DNA from: Vibrio lentus
GTDB taxonomy: Bacteria > Pseudomonadota > Gammaproteobacteria > Enterobacterales > Vibrionaceae
Length of the DNA stretch: 64,000 bases
NCBI RefSeq assembly: GCF_030409755.1
Contig: NZ_JAUFQE010000001.1
Span: forward strand, 1,240,001-1,304,000
Direction of reading: 5' to 3'
The translations under genes were made by a program, and so were the position numbers. Of the stretch, positions 52,217-61,976 are shown piece by piece (the stretch's first letter is position 1; each line of letters starts with the position of its first letter). Under the pieces are notes generated by a model that saw nothing but the letters and a program-made list of their open reading frames with translations, ran no database searches and had not been told where the DNA came from.

Positions 52217-54148
52217 GTGACTAAAAAACGGCCTAACCTTCTAACACCCTTTGTTTTATTCTCATTGTTGTTAGGCATTGCAGGACTGAGTGCGACACAC
52301 TTTATGGCCGTGCAGTATCAAGAAAAAATCGTCGCACAACAGCTTCATGAAGCCGCCAACAAAGCCAATCTGCAAATCGATTCTGAGCTCGAAAAATTCA
52401 AACAAATTCCTGATTTGCTTAGCCACGATCCTCGCTTGCTCTCTTATTTTACTCACGACGATCAAGCAAACAAAATGACTGCCACAGGTCTCAATAAATT
52501 GCTGTTTGAATGGTCGAATCAAAGCCAAGCAGACACAATCTACATTCATGACCAAAGTGGCACAGTCGTCGCGTCGAGCAACTACCAAAAGCCGCGTACC
52601 TTTGTTGGTGAAAACTTCTCTTTTCGTCCCTACTTTGCTTCCGCCATTAAAGGCGATAAAACCCATTATGTTGCCCTTGGTGCACGCTCAAATGTTAGGG
52701 GCTACTTTTTATCGTCACCTCTGTATATCGCTGGCAACATCGTTGGGGTCATTACCGTTAAAGTCAGTTTAGAGAACCTTGAAAATATCCTCACCAGCGA
52801 TGACTTTGAGATCGTTGTACTCGATTCGAATCAAGTGGTGTTTCTTTCTAGCCAACCCAATTGGCTTTACCAATCATTGTTGCCTTTAACTCAAGCACAA
52901 CAACAAGAAATTGCTCGCAACCGCCAATACGGTCAAAGCCAAATATCGATCATTGACGCCTTTCAAGCTTCATCAGTGACCAGCAGCAACAACAGTAGCC
53001 CGTCGACAAACAATCAAACACAGCTGACAACGAATCAATTAAACAAGCTAGGTAACTTTAAGCTTTATCCTGCCTCCACCAATAATAATCAGTATCAAGT
53101 GGTTGCCTTAAAAGAAACCAAAGCCGAAGTACGTAAAGTCTTGCAGATAGATGCCATCTTTCTGGTTATCTACAGCTTAGTCGTGCTCATTGCTTGGTCT
53201 TGGCGTCAAACTTACTTAGCTAAGATCGCGTTAACTCAATTGAATCAAAATTTAGAGCACACCGTTGATAAACGAACCCACTATTTAAAGCAATCTAACG
53301 ACCAACTTCAGCAGACGATTTACCAATATCAAGAATCTCAGTTAAAGCTTAAGCAAACAGAGCAAGAGCTTACACAAACCGCTAAGTTAGCCGTGCTTGG
53401 AGAATTGTCAGCTAGCATCAATCACGAAATCAACCAACCGCTTGCGGCATTAAGAACCTACAGTGAAAACAGCCTAAAACTGCTTGAGATGGATCGCTCA
53501 GATCTGGTTAAAAGTAACCTTAAAAAAATGATTGGCCTCAACAGCACTATTACCGACATCATCGCTCGGCTCAAAGTCTTTACTCGCAAGGTCACCAAAC
53601 AAGAACATCACGTGGCGAACCTACATCAAGCCGTCAATAACTCGACCAGTATTCTGAGCGCAGTGATGATCAAGCAAGGCATCACGCTTCGATTAAGCAC
53701 CATACCGGATGATCTCAATATCGCCATTCACCCAACCGAGCTAGAGCAAGTGCTGGTGAACCTGATCCACAACGCCACTCAAGCGCTTCAGCAGCTGGCA
53801 ATCCAACAGCAAGCATTCCAGCAACAAGACCTGTTACAACAAGCGATAGAGCAGCAGTCTTTAGATCACAAAGACTTAACCCAACAAGCGAGCCCGCAGA
53901 TTGGAATCGAATGGCAATTGCAGGGCGACATCTGCAAGCTTATGGTTTGGGATAACGGGATAGGTATGGCTGACGACAAGCTGAATCAACTGTTCGACCC
54001 ATTTTTCACTACTAAACCAGAAGGCTTAGGATTGGGACTTTCGATATCAAAACGCATCATTGAAGCGTATAACGGCACCATTAACGCAAACCCGCGCGAA
54101 CCATCGGGGATGGTATTTTCACTCGATATTCCGCTCTATCGAAATTAA
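52217..54148 (+). CDS. Sensor histidine kinase, DctB-like, with Gln-rich insertion
   Basis: 643 residues from a GTG at 52217. Two membrane helices (about 12-32 and 312-330) flank a periplasmic PDC sensor (about 40-300) whose distal part holds a Ser/Asn/Thr-rich stretch (SSVTSSNNSSPSTNN). A coiled linker (QSNDQLQQTIYQY) leads to His403 (SINHEINQPLAALRTY), the N box (EQVLVNLIHNATQAL) and the G1/G2 boxes (DNGIGM, EGLGLGLSI). Between N and G1 boxes is an unusual Gln-rich insertion. The next gene encodes a response regulator, so the pair forms a two-component system ahead of the Lap-type operon. Confidence 0.9.
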   Translation: MTKKRPNLLTPFVLFSLLLGIAGLSATHFMAVQYQEKIVAQQLHEAANKANLQIDSELEKFKQIPDLLSHDPRLLSYFTHDDQANKMTATGLNKLLFEWSNQSQADTIYIHDQSGTVVASSNYQKPRTFVGENFSFRPYFASAIKGDKTHYVALGARSNVRGYFLSSPLYIAGNIVGVITVKVSLENLENILTSDDFEIVVLDSNQVVFLSSQPNWLYQSLLPLTQAQQQEIARNRQYGQSQISIIDAFQASSVTSSNNSSPSTNNQTQLTTNQLNKLGNFKLYPASTNNNQYQVVALKETKAEVRKVLQIDAIFLVIYSLVVLIAWSWRQTYLAKIALTQLNQNLEHTVDKRTHYLKQSNDQLQQTIYQYQESQLKLKQTEQELTQTAKLAVLGELSASINHEINQPLAALRTYSENSLKLLEMDRSDLVKSNLKKMIGLNSTITDIIARLKVFTRKVTKQEHHVANLHQAVNNSTSILSAVMIKQGITLRLSTIPDDLNIAIHPTELEQVLVNLIHNATQALQQLAIQQQAFQQQDLLQQAIEQQSLDHKDLTQQASPQIGIEWQLQGDICKLMVWDNGIGMADDKLNQLFDPFFTTKPEGLGLGLSISKRIIEAYNGTINANPREPSGMVFSLDIPLYRN

Positions 54149-54205
54149 AGCTAATACCCTGTTATAAATCACTTTATTTATCTGTAAATGCTAAGGACAC
54201 CGCTT

Positions 54206-55510
54206 TTGCAATCTATGCCCAAACTCTATTTTGTTGACGATGAGCCAGCAATTCGAGACTCAGTAGAACAAGCCATGCTTATAGAAGGCATCGATGTTGT
54301 CTGCTTTCCCAATGCCATTGAGGCACTGAAGAAGATCAACGTGACTCAAGCCGGAATCGTGATCACCGATATTCACATGCCAGTGATGGATGGCATTCAA
54401 TTGACACAGCAATTGCTCAGTCATAATCCCCATTTCCAAGTGATTGTGCTCACTGGACATGGCGACGTGCAGACCGCTGTATCAGCGATGAAAGCTGGCG
54501 CTTATGACTTTCTAGAGAAACCGTTTGTGGTCGATGCTTTACTTACCGCGGTAAAAAAAGCGGCTGACAAGCTGGCATTAGTAGAAGAAAACAATCTGCT
54601 AAGAAAAGAACTAGCGATGCAAAATCAGGTTGGGCCGAAACTGATCGGACAATCTCCTTCGATGCAAACCCTACGTCGGGAGTTAATCACCTTAAATACC
54701 AAAGCAAACCCGCTATTGCTGTTTGTTGGGGATCTAGGGACAGGAAAAAGAATCACAGCGCAGTACACACACGATTTGCACAGCCATCATACCGCTGAGC
54801 TTTGCCCGATCGCCGCGTTCAATTTACCGCGTAGTGACCAAGCTACGTTTGATCAGTTTGTTCTGCAATTATTCCGAAAACATCAGGGTGGAACACTTTA
54901 TATCCATGAAACAGAAGCATTAACTTCAGATCAATGGCTATGGTTATTGGCTCTAAAACCCACTCTACTTCGTGAAAACTCATGCAAGACCAATGCAACT
55001 TGTATCATTATCGCAACTACAGTAGTTCCTACTACAATTACAGGTGAACTGCGCCGATTTAATTTACTACCCTTGGCGCAAAGAACGGAAGATATCGGCT
55101 CTTTGTTTAAACATTTTGCTCGCGGTGCAGCAAGTCGATATCAGTTACCACCGCCCGTTATCACAGAAAAAGAGATTCTACGGTTAATCGCTACTCATTG
55201 GAGCGAAAACATACGACAGCTTCGCCAACATGCCGAGCTCAGAGTTTTGACACAAGTAAAGCAACCGTCTCTCGACAATGATGAAAATGAGCAAAACGAA
55301 GAAAACCAGTTTGATGTCAAAATTGAAGAGCAACAACAGTCATTAAGCCAACGTACTGATAGCTTTGAACAAATAATTTTAATCGAGGCACTACATCGCC
55401 ATCAAGGACGACTGAAAGAGGTACAACAAGAGCTCCAAGTCTCTCGAAAAACGCTGTATGACAAGCTTAGGAAACACCAACTCGACAAAACGGATTTCAA
55501 AAATCGATAA
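54206..55510 (+). CDS. NtrC/DctD-type response regulator with degenerate AAA+ domain lacking GAFTGA
   Basis: 434 residues. The receiver (1-125) is intact, with Asp55 as phospho-acceptor (VITDIHMPVMDG) and KP at the end (FLEKPF). The AAA+ domain is eroded: Walker A is GDLGTGKR, the block carrying ELFGH and GAFTGA is missing entirely, and Walker B reads TLYIHETEAL with His where Asp is expected. A Fis-type helix-turn-helix remains at the C-terminus (LKEVQQELQVSRKTLYDKL). It can bind DNA but should not open sigma-54 promoters. I prefer the TTG at 54206, with AAGGA eight bases ahead; the ATG codons at 54188 and 54215 lack a properly spaced site. It belongs with the kinase just upstream. Confidence 0.82.
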   Translation: MQSMPKLYFVDDEPAIRDSVEQAMLIEGIDVVCFPNAIEALKKINVTQAGIVITDIHMPVMDGIQLTQQLLSHNPHFQVIVLTGHGDVQTAVSAMKAGAYDFLEKPFVVDALLTAVKKAADKLALVEENNLLRKELAMQNQVGPKLIGQSPSMQTLRRELITLNTKANPLLLFVGDLGTGKRITAQYTHDLHSHHTAELCPIAAFNLPRSDQATFDQFVLQLFRKHQGGTLYIHETEALTSDQWLWLLALKPTLLRENSCKTNATCIIIATTVVPTTITGELRRFNLLPLAQRTEDIGSLFKHFARGAASRYQLPPPVITEKEILRLIATHWSENIRQLRQHAELRVLTQVKQPSLDNDENEQNEENQFDVKIEEQQQSLSQRTDSFEQIILIEALHRHQGRLKEVQQELQVSRKTLYDKLRKHQLDKTDFKNR

Positions 55511-55622
55511 CTCTTAAAAAATATATAAATTCAAAGATTTAAGCGAACAAATTCTTAACATTTCTTAGAACTAAGAATACACTCAATAGGCTTGCACCTT
55601 TATTCAGCACACAAGGACTGTT

Positions 55623-57014
55623 ATGAGTCAGAAAAATTTCAGCAAATTGAACGATACCGAACTTGAGTACGTCGATGATAAAACAGCGGCACTGCTACTC
55701 AATACGCCAACCAGCGCGCGTATAATGTTGTGGGTAATCATTCTGTTTTTTGTTGCTGCTATTGCGTGGGCGAATTGGGCTGAAATAGACAAAGTCACCG
55801 TTGGCCAAGGCAAGGTCATCCCTTCCTCTCAAATCCAAGTGGTTCAAAACCTTGAGGGTGGTTTAGTCAAAGAGATATTGGTTAGAGAAGGCCAACGAGT
55901 TCAAAAAGGTCAACAACTGCTGTTGATCGATGACACTCGCTTTCGCTCAGACTTCCGTGAACGCGAACAGCAAGTTGCCAACTTAACCGCCAACGTATTG
56001 ATGCTTTCAGCCTCATTAACCAGTGTTGTTATCGACGAAGATTTCTCTGTAGCAGAGTGGAAAAAAAGTGTCTTACTCGACTACGGTAAATTGGCCTTCC
56101 CACCAAAATTTTACGAGGTTCAACCAAAACTGGTGAATCGCCAGAAAGCAGAATACCGTCAAGATCTGAATAACTTAAAAAACCAACTTTCTGTTTTTGA
56201 TCAACAAGTTGAACAGAAACAACAAGACCTAATTGAGATTAAAGCGCGTGTTCGTAACCTCAAACAGAGTTACCAATTTGCGCGCCAAGAACTGGATATC
56301 ACCAAACCGCTTGCGGACGAAGGCGTGGTACCAAGAATTGAATTGCTTAAGCTGCAAAGACAAGTGAACGACACTCGCCGAGAAATGACTTCAAGCGAGC
56401 TCAAAGTCCCCCTCCTACGTTCTGCCATTAAAGAAGCGATGCTCAGCCGTATCGATGCCGCACTGAATTTCCGTTCAGAGCAGCAAGAAAAGCTTAACCA
56501 AGCACAAGACAAACTCTCTGCATTAACAGAGTCTGCTGTTGGCCTTGAAGACCGAGTAAACCGTACTGTCGTGGTTTCTCCGGTAACAGGCACAGTCAAA
56601 ACCCTTGGCATTAACACCGTTGGTGGTGTTATCCAACCGGGTATGGACATCGTTGAGATTGTACCGACTGAAGACTCTCTATTGGTTGAAGCGAAAATCG
56701 CCCCGCAAGACATCGCTTTCCTACGTCCAGAATTGACTGCCATCGTTAAATTCAGTGCCTATGACTTCACTAAATACGGTGGTCTAGAAGGCGTGTTAGA
56801 GCACATCAGTGCCGATACTACGCAAGATGAAGAAGGCAACAGCTTCTATATCGTACGTGTACGCACCGAAAAGCACAATTTTGGACAAAACGAAGAGCTG
56901 CCGATCATTCCAGGTATGACAGCTTCAGTCGATATCATCACAGGTAAGAGAACCGTTCTTGAGTACATGTTGAAACCAATACTTAGCGCTCAGAACAATG
57001 CACTAAAAGAGTAA
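55623..57014 (+). CDS. lapC: Type I secretion membrane-fusion protein (HlyD/LapC family)
   Basis: 463 residues. One N-terminal membrane helix (about 33-52, IMLWVIILFFVAAIAWAN), then a lipoyl-like half motif (GKVIPSSQIQVVQNLEGGLVKEILVREGQRVQKGQ), a long coiled coil (about 150-300) and the closing beta-barrel part (VSPVTGTVKTLGINTVGG, GMTASVDIITGKRTVLEYML). It joins the inner-membrane ABC transporter with TolC. Gene order lapC-lapG-lapD-lapB identifies the adhesin secretion system controlled by c-di-GMP. The ribosome site AAGGA is good. Confidence 0.9.
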   Translation: MSQKNFSKLNDTELEYVDDKTAALLLNTPTSARIMLWVIILFFVAAIAWANWAEIDKVTVGQGKVIPSSQIQVVQNLEGGLVKEILVREGQRVQKGQQLLLIDDTRFRSDFREREQQVANLTANVLMLSASLTSVVIDEDFSVAEWKKSVLLDYGKLAFPPKFYEVQPKLVNRQKAEYRQDLNNLKNQLSVFDQQVEQKQQDLIEIKARVRNLKQSYQFARQELDITKPLADEGVVPRIELLKLQRQVNDTRREMTSSELKVPLLRSAIKEAMLSRIDAALNFRSEQQEKLNQAQDKLSALTESAVGLEDRVNRTVVVSPVTGTVKTLGINTVGGVIQPGMDIVEIVPTEDSLLVEAKIAPQDIAFLRPELTAIVKFSAYDFTKYGGLEGVLEHISADTTQDEEGNSFYIVRVRTEKHNFGQNEELPIIPGMTASVDIITGKRTVLEYMLKPILSAQNNALKE

Positions 57015-57073
57015 GGACGCTTGATGCTTAACACTGCTATTCAATGCGCAACCCAACCCCAAGAGCGAAGGCT

Positions 57074-57742
57074 ATGAAGTCTCGGCTCTCGCTTTTGCTG
57101 TTGGTCCTCACCTCTTTTACCTCTGCGGCCCTCAATAAGAGTGACCAACGTTGGATTGATGCTGTTTCCGAAACCTATGGAGAGAGAGCCGCTAAGCGAG
57201 TCACCACATGGCGCTCAAATATCGCGGCCTATGGTGGATTAAGCGAAAGAGAAAAGCTCGAATCCATTAATCAATTCTTCAACCAAATGTACTTTGTCGA
57301 TGACAGCATACTTTGGGGAAAGAACGATTACTGGGCAACGCCACTGGAGTTTCTAGGCAGTAACGCGGGTGACTGTGAAGATTTCACCATCGCGAAATAC
57401 TTCTCTTTGCTCGAACTGGGCGTCCCAGATAAAAAATTAAGATTGGTGTACGTAAAAGCACTCGAGTTAAACCAATTCCATATGGTTTTGGCTTACTACT
57501 CGAAACCAAGTGCAGAGCCACTCATTTTGGACAACTTAAACCCTGAGATAAAACGCGGCTCTAAGCGCGGCGACCTACGACCAATTTACAGTTTCAATGG
57601 TAAAAACCTTTGGTTAATCAAGTCGGCAGCAGGCAGCGGTAAGCTAGCAGGGAAATCTTCAAGATTGAGCTTATGGAACGACTTACGTTCTCGTGAGCGC
57701 TCTCTAAAATTAAACAAACCCATTATCAATTACGATGAGTAG
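57074..57742 (+). CDS. lapG: LapG-type periplasmic cysteine protease (adhesin release)
   Basis: 222 residues with a signal peptide (about 1-18, ending TSA). It belongs to the transglutaminase-like BTLCP family; the triad is Cys101 (GDCEDF), His136 (QFHMV) and Asp153 (LILDNLNPE). In Pseudomonas, LapG cuts the N-terminus of the large LapA adhesin and so releases cells from surfaces; its activity is held back by LapD when c-di-GMP is high. The following gene is lapD, five bases away. I start at the ATG at 57074 where the signal peptide begins; an ATG ten codons earlier is in frame. Confidence 0.9.
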   Translation: MKSRLSLLLLVLTSFTSAALNKSDQRWIDAVSETYGERAAKRVTTWRSNIAAYGGLSEREKLESINQFFNQMYFVDDSILWGKNDYWATPLEFLGSNAGDCEDFTIAKYFSLLELGVPDKKLRLVYVKALELNQFHMVLAYYSKPSAEPLILDNLNPEIKRGSKRGDLRPIYSFNGKNLWLIKSAAGSGKLAGKSSRLSLWNDLRSRERSLKLNKPIINYDE

Positions 57743-57747
57743 GTACA

Positions 57748-59658
57748 ATGACTTTATATAAACAGCTTGTGGTCGGGATGGTTGCGGTGTTCATACTGCT
57801 GATGACGTCAGTTTTTATGATCGAATTCAATACCACCCGTGGATACTTAGAGGAGCAGCAACGCTCTGAGGTAAGTAATACCATTAATACTGTTGGACTG
57901 GCTCTCGCCCCTTACCTAGAAGAAAAGGACAAGGTGGCAGTGGAGTCTGTTATCAACGCCCTGTTTGATGGCAGTTCTTACTCCGTCGTTCGATTGATTT
58001 TTCTAGACACCGGAGACGATATTCTTCGCTCTTACCCGGTAAAATCAACGGGAGTACCGGAATGGTTTACGAGTTTAAATCTATTTGAACCCGTTCATGA
58101 CCGCCGCGTGATCACCAGTGGTTGGATGCAACTGGCAGAAGTCGAGATCGTGAGTCACCCAGGCCCTGCTTATGATCAACTCTGGCAAGCATTTACCCGC
58201 TTACTGACTATTTTTGGTGCGATCTTTTTACTCGGTTTGATCTCGATCTCATGGATCCTCAAGCGAGCACTGCGCCCTCTCTCATTGATCATTACCAAAA
58301 TGGATCAGATCGCCAAAAACCAGTTTGGTGAACCACTGGTTCGTCCGAAAACCAAAGATTTGATCTTAGTGGTTGATGGTATTAACCACATGTCTACTCA
58401 AGTTGAACAAGCCTTTAAAAACCAAGCGAAAGAAGCTCAGAAGCTACGTGAACGTGCTTATATCGACCCTGTATCTCAACTAGGTAACCGCGCTTACTAC
58501 ATGTCTCAGTTAACACAATGGTTAGAAGAGTCGAGCTTAGGTGGTTTAGCGGTACTAAAAGCCGAATTCATTAGTGAAGAATACGATGAAAAGGGCTACC
58601 AAGAAGGCGATGCCTTAGTTCACCAACTGGCTGAACAGTTACAAGCGTCAATTTCATCACCAGATATCACCATCGCTCGTATTTCGAGTGACGAGTTTGG
58701 CTTCATTATGCCAAACATCGACGAGAGCGAACTGAAACTCGTCGCGAGCAGCATCGTAAACTGCATTCAAAACCTAGGTTCAGATCCAACCGGTATGGCG
58801 AATCCACACATTGCGCTTGGTGTGACATACAGTAACAAACGTAAAACCAGTACCGAAATCATGTCGCTGGTGGATAACGCGCTCTCAAGTGCGAAAGCGA
58901 ACCGTGAACTTAATTATGGCTACGTCACAGCAGACGATCATGGCGCTGTGATGGGTAAACAGCAATGGCGTATGTTGGTTGAAGACGCGATCATCAACGA
59001 CCTAATCACCTTCCGTCTTCAAGCTGCAAACAATGCCTTTGGCAAAACCTATCACCAAGAGGTGTTCTCTGCGATTGAGAAAGACGGTGTTCGTTACGGT
59101 GCTAACCAATACCTTTACGCACTAGAGCAGCTTGAAATGAGCCATATTCTCGACCAATACGTTATCGAGAAGATGATTGAAAAGCTGAATGCAAAAGAAG
59201 TAACAAGCCCTGTTGCCATCAATATCTCACCAAGCAGTATTTCTCAACCAAGCTTCATCCGTTGGATTGGTAAAACCCTTGAGCAAAATGCCTCAATCGC
59301 TCACCTACTCCACTTTGAGATTCCAGAAAACTGTTTCATCAACGTTCCGCACTACACCGCGCTACTGTGTAACACCATTCGCAACGCTGACGCAGTGTTT
59401 GGTGTCGATAACTACGGACGTAACTTCCAATCATTGGATTACATTAACGAATACCGTCCGAGCTATGTGAAGCTCGATTACTTGTTCACGCATAACCTTG
59501 ATGATGAAAAACAGAAATTCACATTAACGTCGATCTCAAGAACGGCTCATAACCTTGGCGTGACGACCATTGCGTCACGAATTGAAACTCAGACTCAGCT
59601 TGATATTTTGTCTGATAACTACGTAGAAGTGTTCCAAGGCTTCATTGTTGATAAATAG
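57748..59658 (+). CDS. lapD: LapD-type c-di-GMP receptor with degenerate GGDEF and EAL domains
   Basis: 636 residues. An N-terminal helix (about 8-26), a periplasmic domain (about 27-150) that binds LapG, a second helix (about 152-172), HAMP (about 173-230), GGDEF-like (about 238-400, signature SSDEF in place of GGDEF) and EAL-like (about 405-636) domains follow. Both enzyme signatures are altered, so it binds rather than makes or degrades c-di-GMP. High c-di-GMP lets it hold LapG and keep the adhesin on the surface. Its order in the operon and five-base spacing from lapG support this role. Confidence 0.92.
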   Translation: MTLYKQLVVGMVAVFILLMTSVFMIEFNTTRGYLEEQQRSEVSNTINTVGLALAPYLEEKDKVAVESVINALFDGSSYSVVRLIFLDTGDDILRSYPVKSTGVPEWFTSLNLFEPVHDRRVITSGWMQLAEVEIVSHPGPAYDQLWQAFTRLLTIFGAIFLLGLISISWILKRALRPLSLIITKMDQIAKNQFGEPLVRPKTKDLILVVDGINHMSTQVEQAFKNQAKEAQKLRERAYIDPVSQLGNRAYYMSQLTQWLEESSLGGLAVLKAEFISEEYDEKGYQEGDALVHQLAEQLQASISSPDITIARISSDEFGFIMPNIDESELKLVASSIVNCIQNLGSDPTGMANPHIALGVTYSNKRKTSTEIMSLVDNALSSAKANRELNYGYVTADDHGAVMGKQQWRMLVEDAIINDLITFRLQAANNAFGKTYHQEVFSAIEKDGVRYGANQYLYALEQLEMSHILDQYVIEKMIEKLNAKEVTSPVAINISPSSISQPSFIRWIGKTLEQNASIAHLLHFEIPENCFINVPHYTALLCNTIRNADAVFGVDNYGRNFQSLDYINEYRPSYVKLDYLFTHNLDDEKQKFTLTSISRTAHNLGVTTIASRIETQTQLDILSDNYVEVFQGFIVDK

Positions 59659-59675
59659 TAGTAAGGTTATATCGC

Positions 59676-61790
59676 ATGCAAGATCCACTATTGAACTCAT
59701 TGATCTACGTTAGCCGATATTACGGGTTAGCTAACTCGCCCGAAGCGTTGATCAATGGACTGCCACTATCAGACGGAAAGCTCACCCCTTTCCTATTCCC
59801 TCGCTCTGCCGAGCGTGCGGGATTAGTGGCGAAAGAAAACCGTTCCGACCTAGAAAGCATCCCTCACCTTATTTTGCCTGCTGTTTTACTTCTCAAGCAG
59901 GGCGAGGCATGTGTTCTTAATAGTATCGATTTAGAAAAACAAGAAGCAGAGATCATCACCGCAGAAAGTGGAATGGTACCGATCGTCATTCCAGTTGAGG
60001 AATTGAAAGAACAGTTTATTGGCCGCTATTTCTTAGTCAAAAAGCAGTTTCGTTACGATGAACGCTCACCAGAGATTCTAAAAACACGTCAAGGTCACTG
60101 GTTCTGGAGCACCATTTGGGAATCGAAGAACATCTATCGAGACGTGCTGATCGCATCCATATTGATTAATGTCTTCGCCATCGCAGCCCCGATGTTTACT
60201 CGATTGGTGTACGACAAAGTAGTTCCCAACCTCGCCTTTGAAACCTTGTGGGTGTTGGCGAGCGGGATCTTCGTTGTCTTCCTTTTCGATCTGCTTTTGA
60301 AATTGATGAGAAGTTACTTTATTGATGTCGCGGGTAAGAAGTCGGACATTCTGATTTCATCCAAGCTATTCAGCAAAGTACTCGGTATTCGCATGGAAGC
60401 AAAACCAGCGTCGGTCGGTGCTTTTGCGAAAAACCTGCAAGAGTTCGAATCGATTCGTGAGTTCTTTACCTCTGCGACGATTGGCTCGTTAATCGATTTA
60501 CCATTCGCTCTGATGTTCCTGGCTTTAATTTGGTTAATGGCAGGGAACCTAGTATTTGTTCCTGTGGTCGGTGTTGTCGTTCTGATCATCTATGCATTGT
60601 TAATCCAAGGCCCGCTGCGTCGAACCATTGAAGAAGGTTCACGCCTTGCTTCTCAGAAATACGCGAACTTAATCGAGAGTCTGGCGGGGTTAGAAACCGT
60701 TAAACTTTTCAGCGCTCAAAGCCAATTCCAATTCCGTTGGGAAGAAGCTGTCGCGCACATGGCGAACTGGAACATCAAAAGTCGCCGCATTACTGACAGC
60801 ATCCAAAACACTGCAGGCTTTGTTCAGCAAAGTACCAACGTCGGTATGATCATTTTTGGCGTGTATCTAATTGCAGAAGGCGAACTTACGATGGGTGGCT
60901 TGATTGCTGCGACCATGTTGAGTGGCCGTGCCATTGGGCCTCTTGTTCAACTTTCATTGCTTTCGACGCGTTACAATCAGGCGAAATCTTCAATGACCTT
61001 AATCGAACAAGTGATGTCGATGCCTGATGAGCAGGAAGAAGGAAAGCGTTATATCCACCGCCCTATCATTCAAGGCCGTATTGCACTGGATAAAGTAACC
61101 TTCCATTACCCAGATTCTCCAGTCGCGTCAGTGAGAGATTTGAGCCTAACCATTACACCTGGTGAGAAAGTGGCGATAATCGGCCGTATTGGTTCAGGTA
61201 AAACGACATTAGAACGCTTGATTATGGGCCTCTACAAGCCCACAGAAGGCCATGTTCGTATAGACGACACTGACATGGAGCAACTTCATCATGTCGACGT
61301 ACGACGCAATATAGGCTGTGTACCGCAAGACAGTAACTTGTTCTATGGTTCAGTGAGAGACAACATCACATTAGGTCGTCCATTGGTTGATGACCGCGAT
61401 GTTATGGATGCAGCTAACCGCGCAGGCGTTACTGCTTTCACTCAACAAGATCCTGCGGGCTTAGAGCGCCAAGTGGGTGAAGGTGGTGGTTTACTATCGG
61501 GTGGTCAACGTCAGGCTATCGCGATAGCTAGAGCCTTCCTAGGTCGTCCGCCAGTGCTATTGATGGATGAACCAACCAGTGCCATGGACAACCGTTCAGA
61601 AATGCACATCAAGCATCAGCTTAGCCAACTGTTGCCAAGCGAGACTTTAATTCTAATCACGCACAAGACTTCGATGTTAGACATTGTTGATCGAGTGATT
61701 GTGATGGAGAAAGGCAGCATTATTGCCGACGGTCCAAAAGCGCAAGTTCTGTCAGACTTGAAGCAAGGTAAGGTAAGAGCTGCAAGTTAA
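59676..61790 (+). CDS. lapB: Type I secretion ABC transporter (LapB family, C39-like domain)
   Basis: 704 residues. The N-terminal 130 residues form a C39-peptidase-like domain that has no catalytic Cys (NSLIYVSRYYGLANSPEAL) and so only binds substrate. Six membrane helices follow (about 150-430), then the ATPase: Walker A GRIGSGKTT, signature LLSGGQRQ, Walker B VLLMDEPTSAMD and ITHKTS His switch. Such transporters export giant RTX adhesins without cutting them. It closes the operon and is followed by a strong terminator. No adhesin gene is in the window. Confidence 0.92.
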   Translation: MQDPLLNSLIYVSRYYGLANSPEALINGLPLSDGKLTPFLFPRSAERAGLVAKENRSDLESIPHLILPAVLLLKQGEACVLNSIDLEKQEAEIITAESGMVPIVIPVEELKEQFIGRYFLVKKQFRYDERSPEILKTRQGHWFWSTIWESKNIYRDVLIASILINVFAIAAPMFTRLVYDKVVPNLAFETLWVLASGIFVVFLFDLLLKLMRSYFIDVAGKKSDILISSKLFSKVLGIRMEAKPASVGAFAKNLQEFESIREFFTSATIGSLIDLPFALMFLALIWLMAGNLVFVPVVGVVVLIIYALLIQGPLRRTIEEGSRLASQKYANLIESLAGLETVKLFSAQSQFQFRWEEAVAHMANWNIKSRRITDSIQNTAGFVQQSTNVGMIIFGVYLIAEGELTMGGLIAATMLSGRAIGPLVQLSLLSTRYNQAKSSMTLIEQVMSMPDEQEEGKRYIHRPIIQGRIALDKVTFHYPDSPVASVRDLSLTITPGEKVAIIGRIGSGKTTLERLIMGLYKPTEGHVRIDDTDMEQLHHVDVRRNIGCVPQDSNLFYGSVRDNITLGRPLVDDRDVMDAANRAGVTAFTQQDPAGLERQVGEGGGLLSGGQRQAIAIARAFLGRPPVLLMDEPTSAMDNRSEMHIKHQLSQLLPSETLILITHKTSMLDIVDRVIVMEKGSIIADGPKAQVLSDLKQGKVRAAS

Positions 61791-61843
61791 AGCGATCATG
61801 TGACTTAAAGAATCTAACTAAATCGATATCACTAAAAAGCAAA

Positions 61844-61872
61844 GGGGGAGCATCAGCTCCCCCTTTTTTTTA
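61844..61872 (+). terminator. Rho-independent terminator of the lap operon
   Basis: GGGGGAGC and GCTCCCCC pair around ATCA and are followed by eight T residues. Confidence 0.95.
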
Positions 61873-61976
61873 TCTGAAATAACAACAAAAGAGGAACAAA
61901 GTAGCCGAACATTTTCTTATTTTTTAAAAGCTAAGTTGAGTAAAATGCAAAGCTATTCATTAACTAAGGGCTTTTA

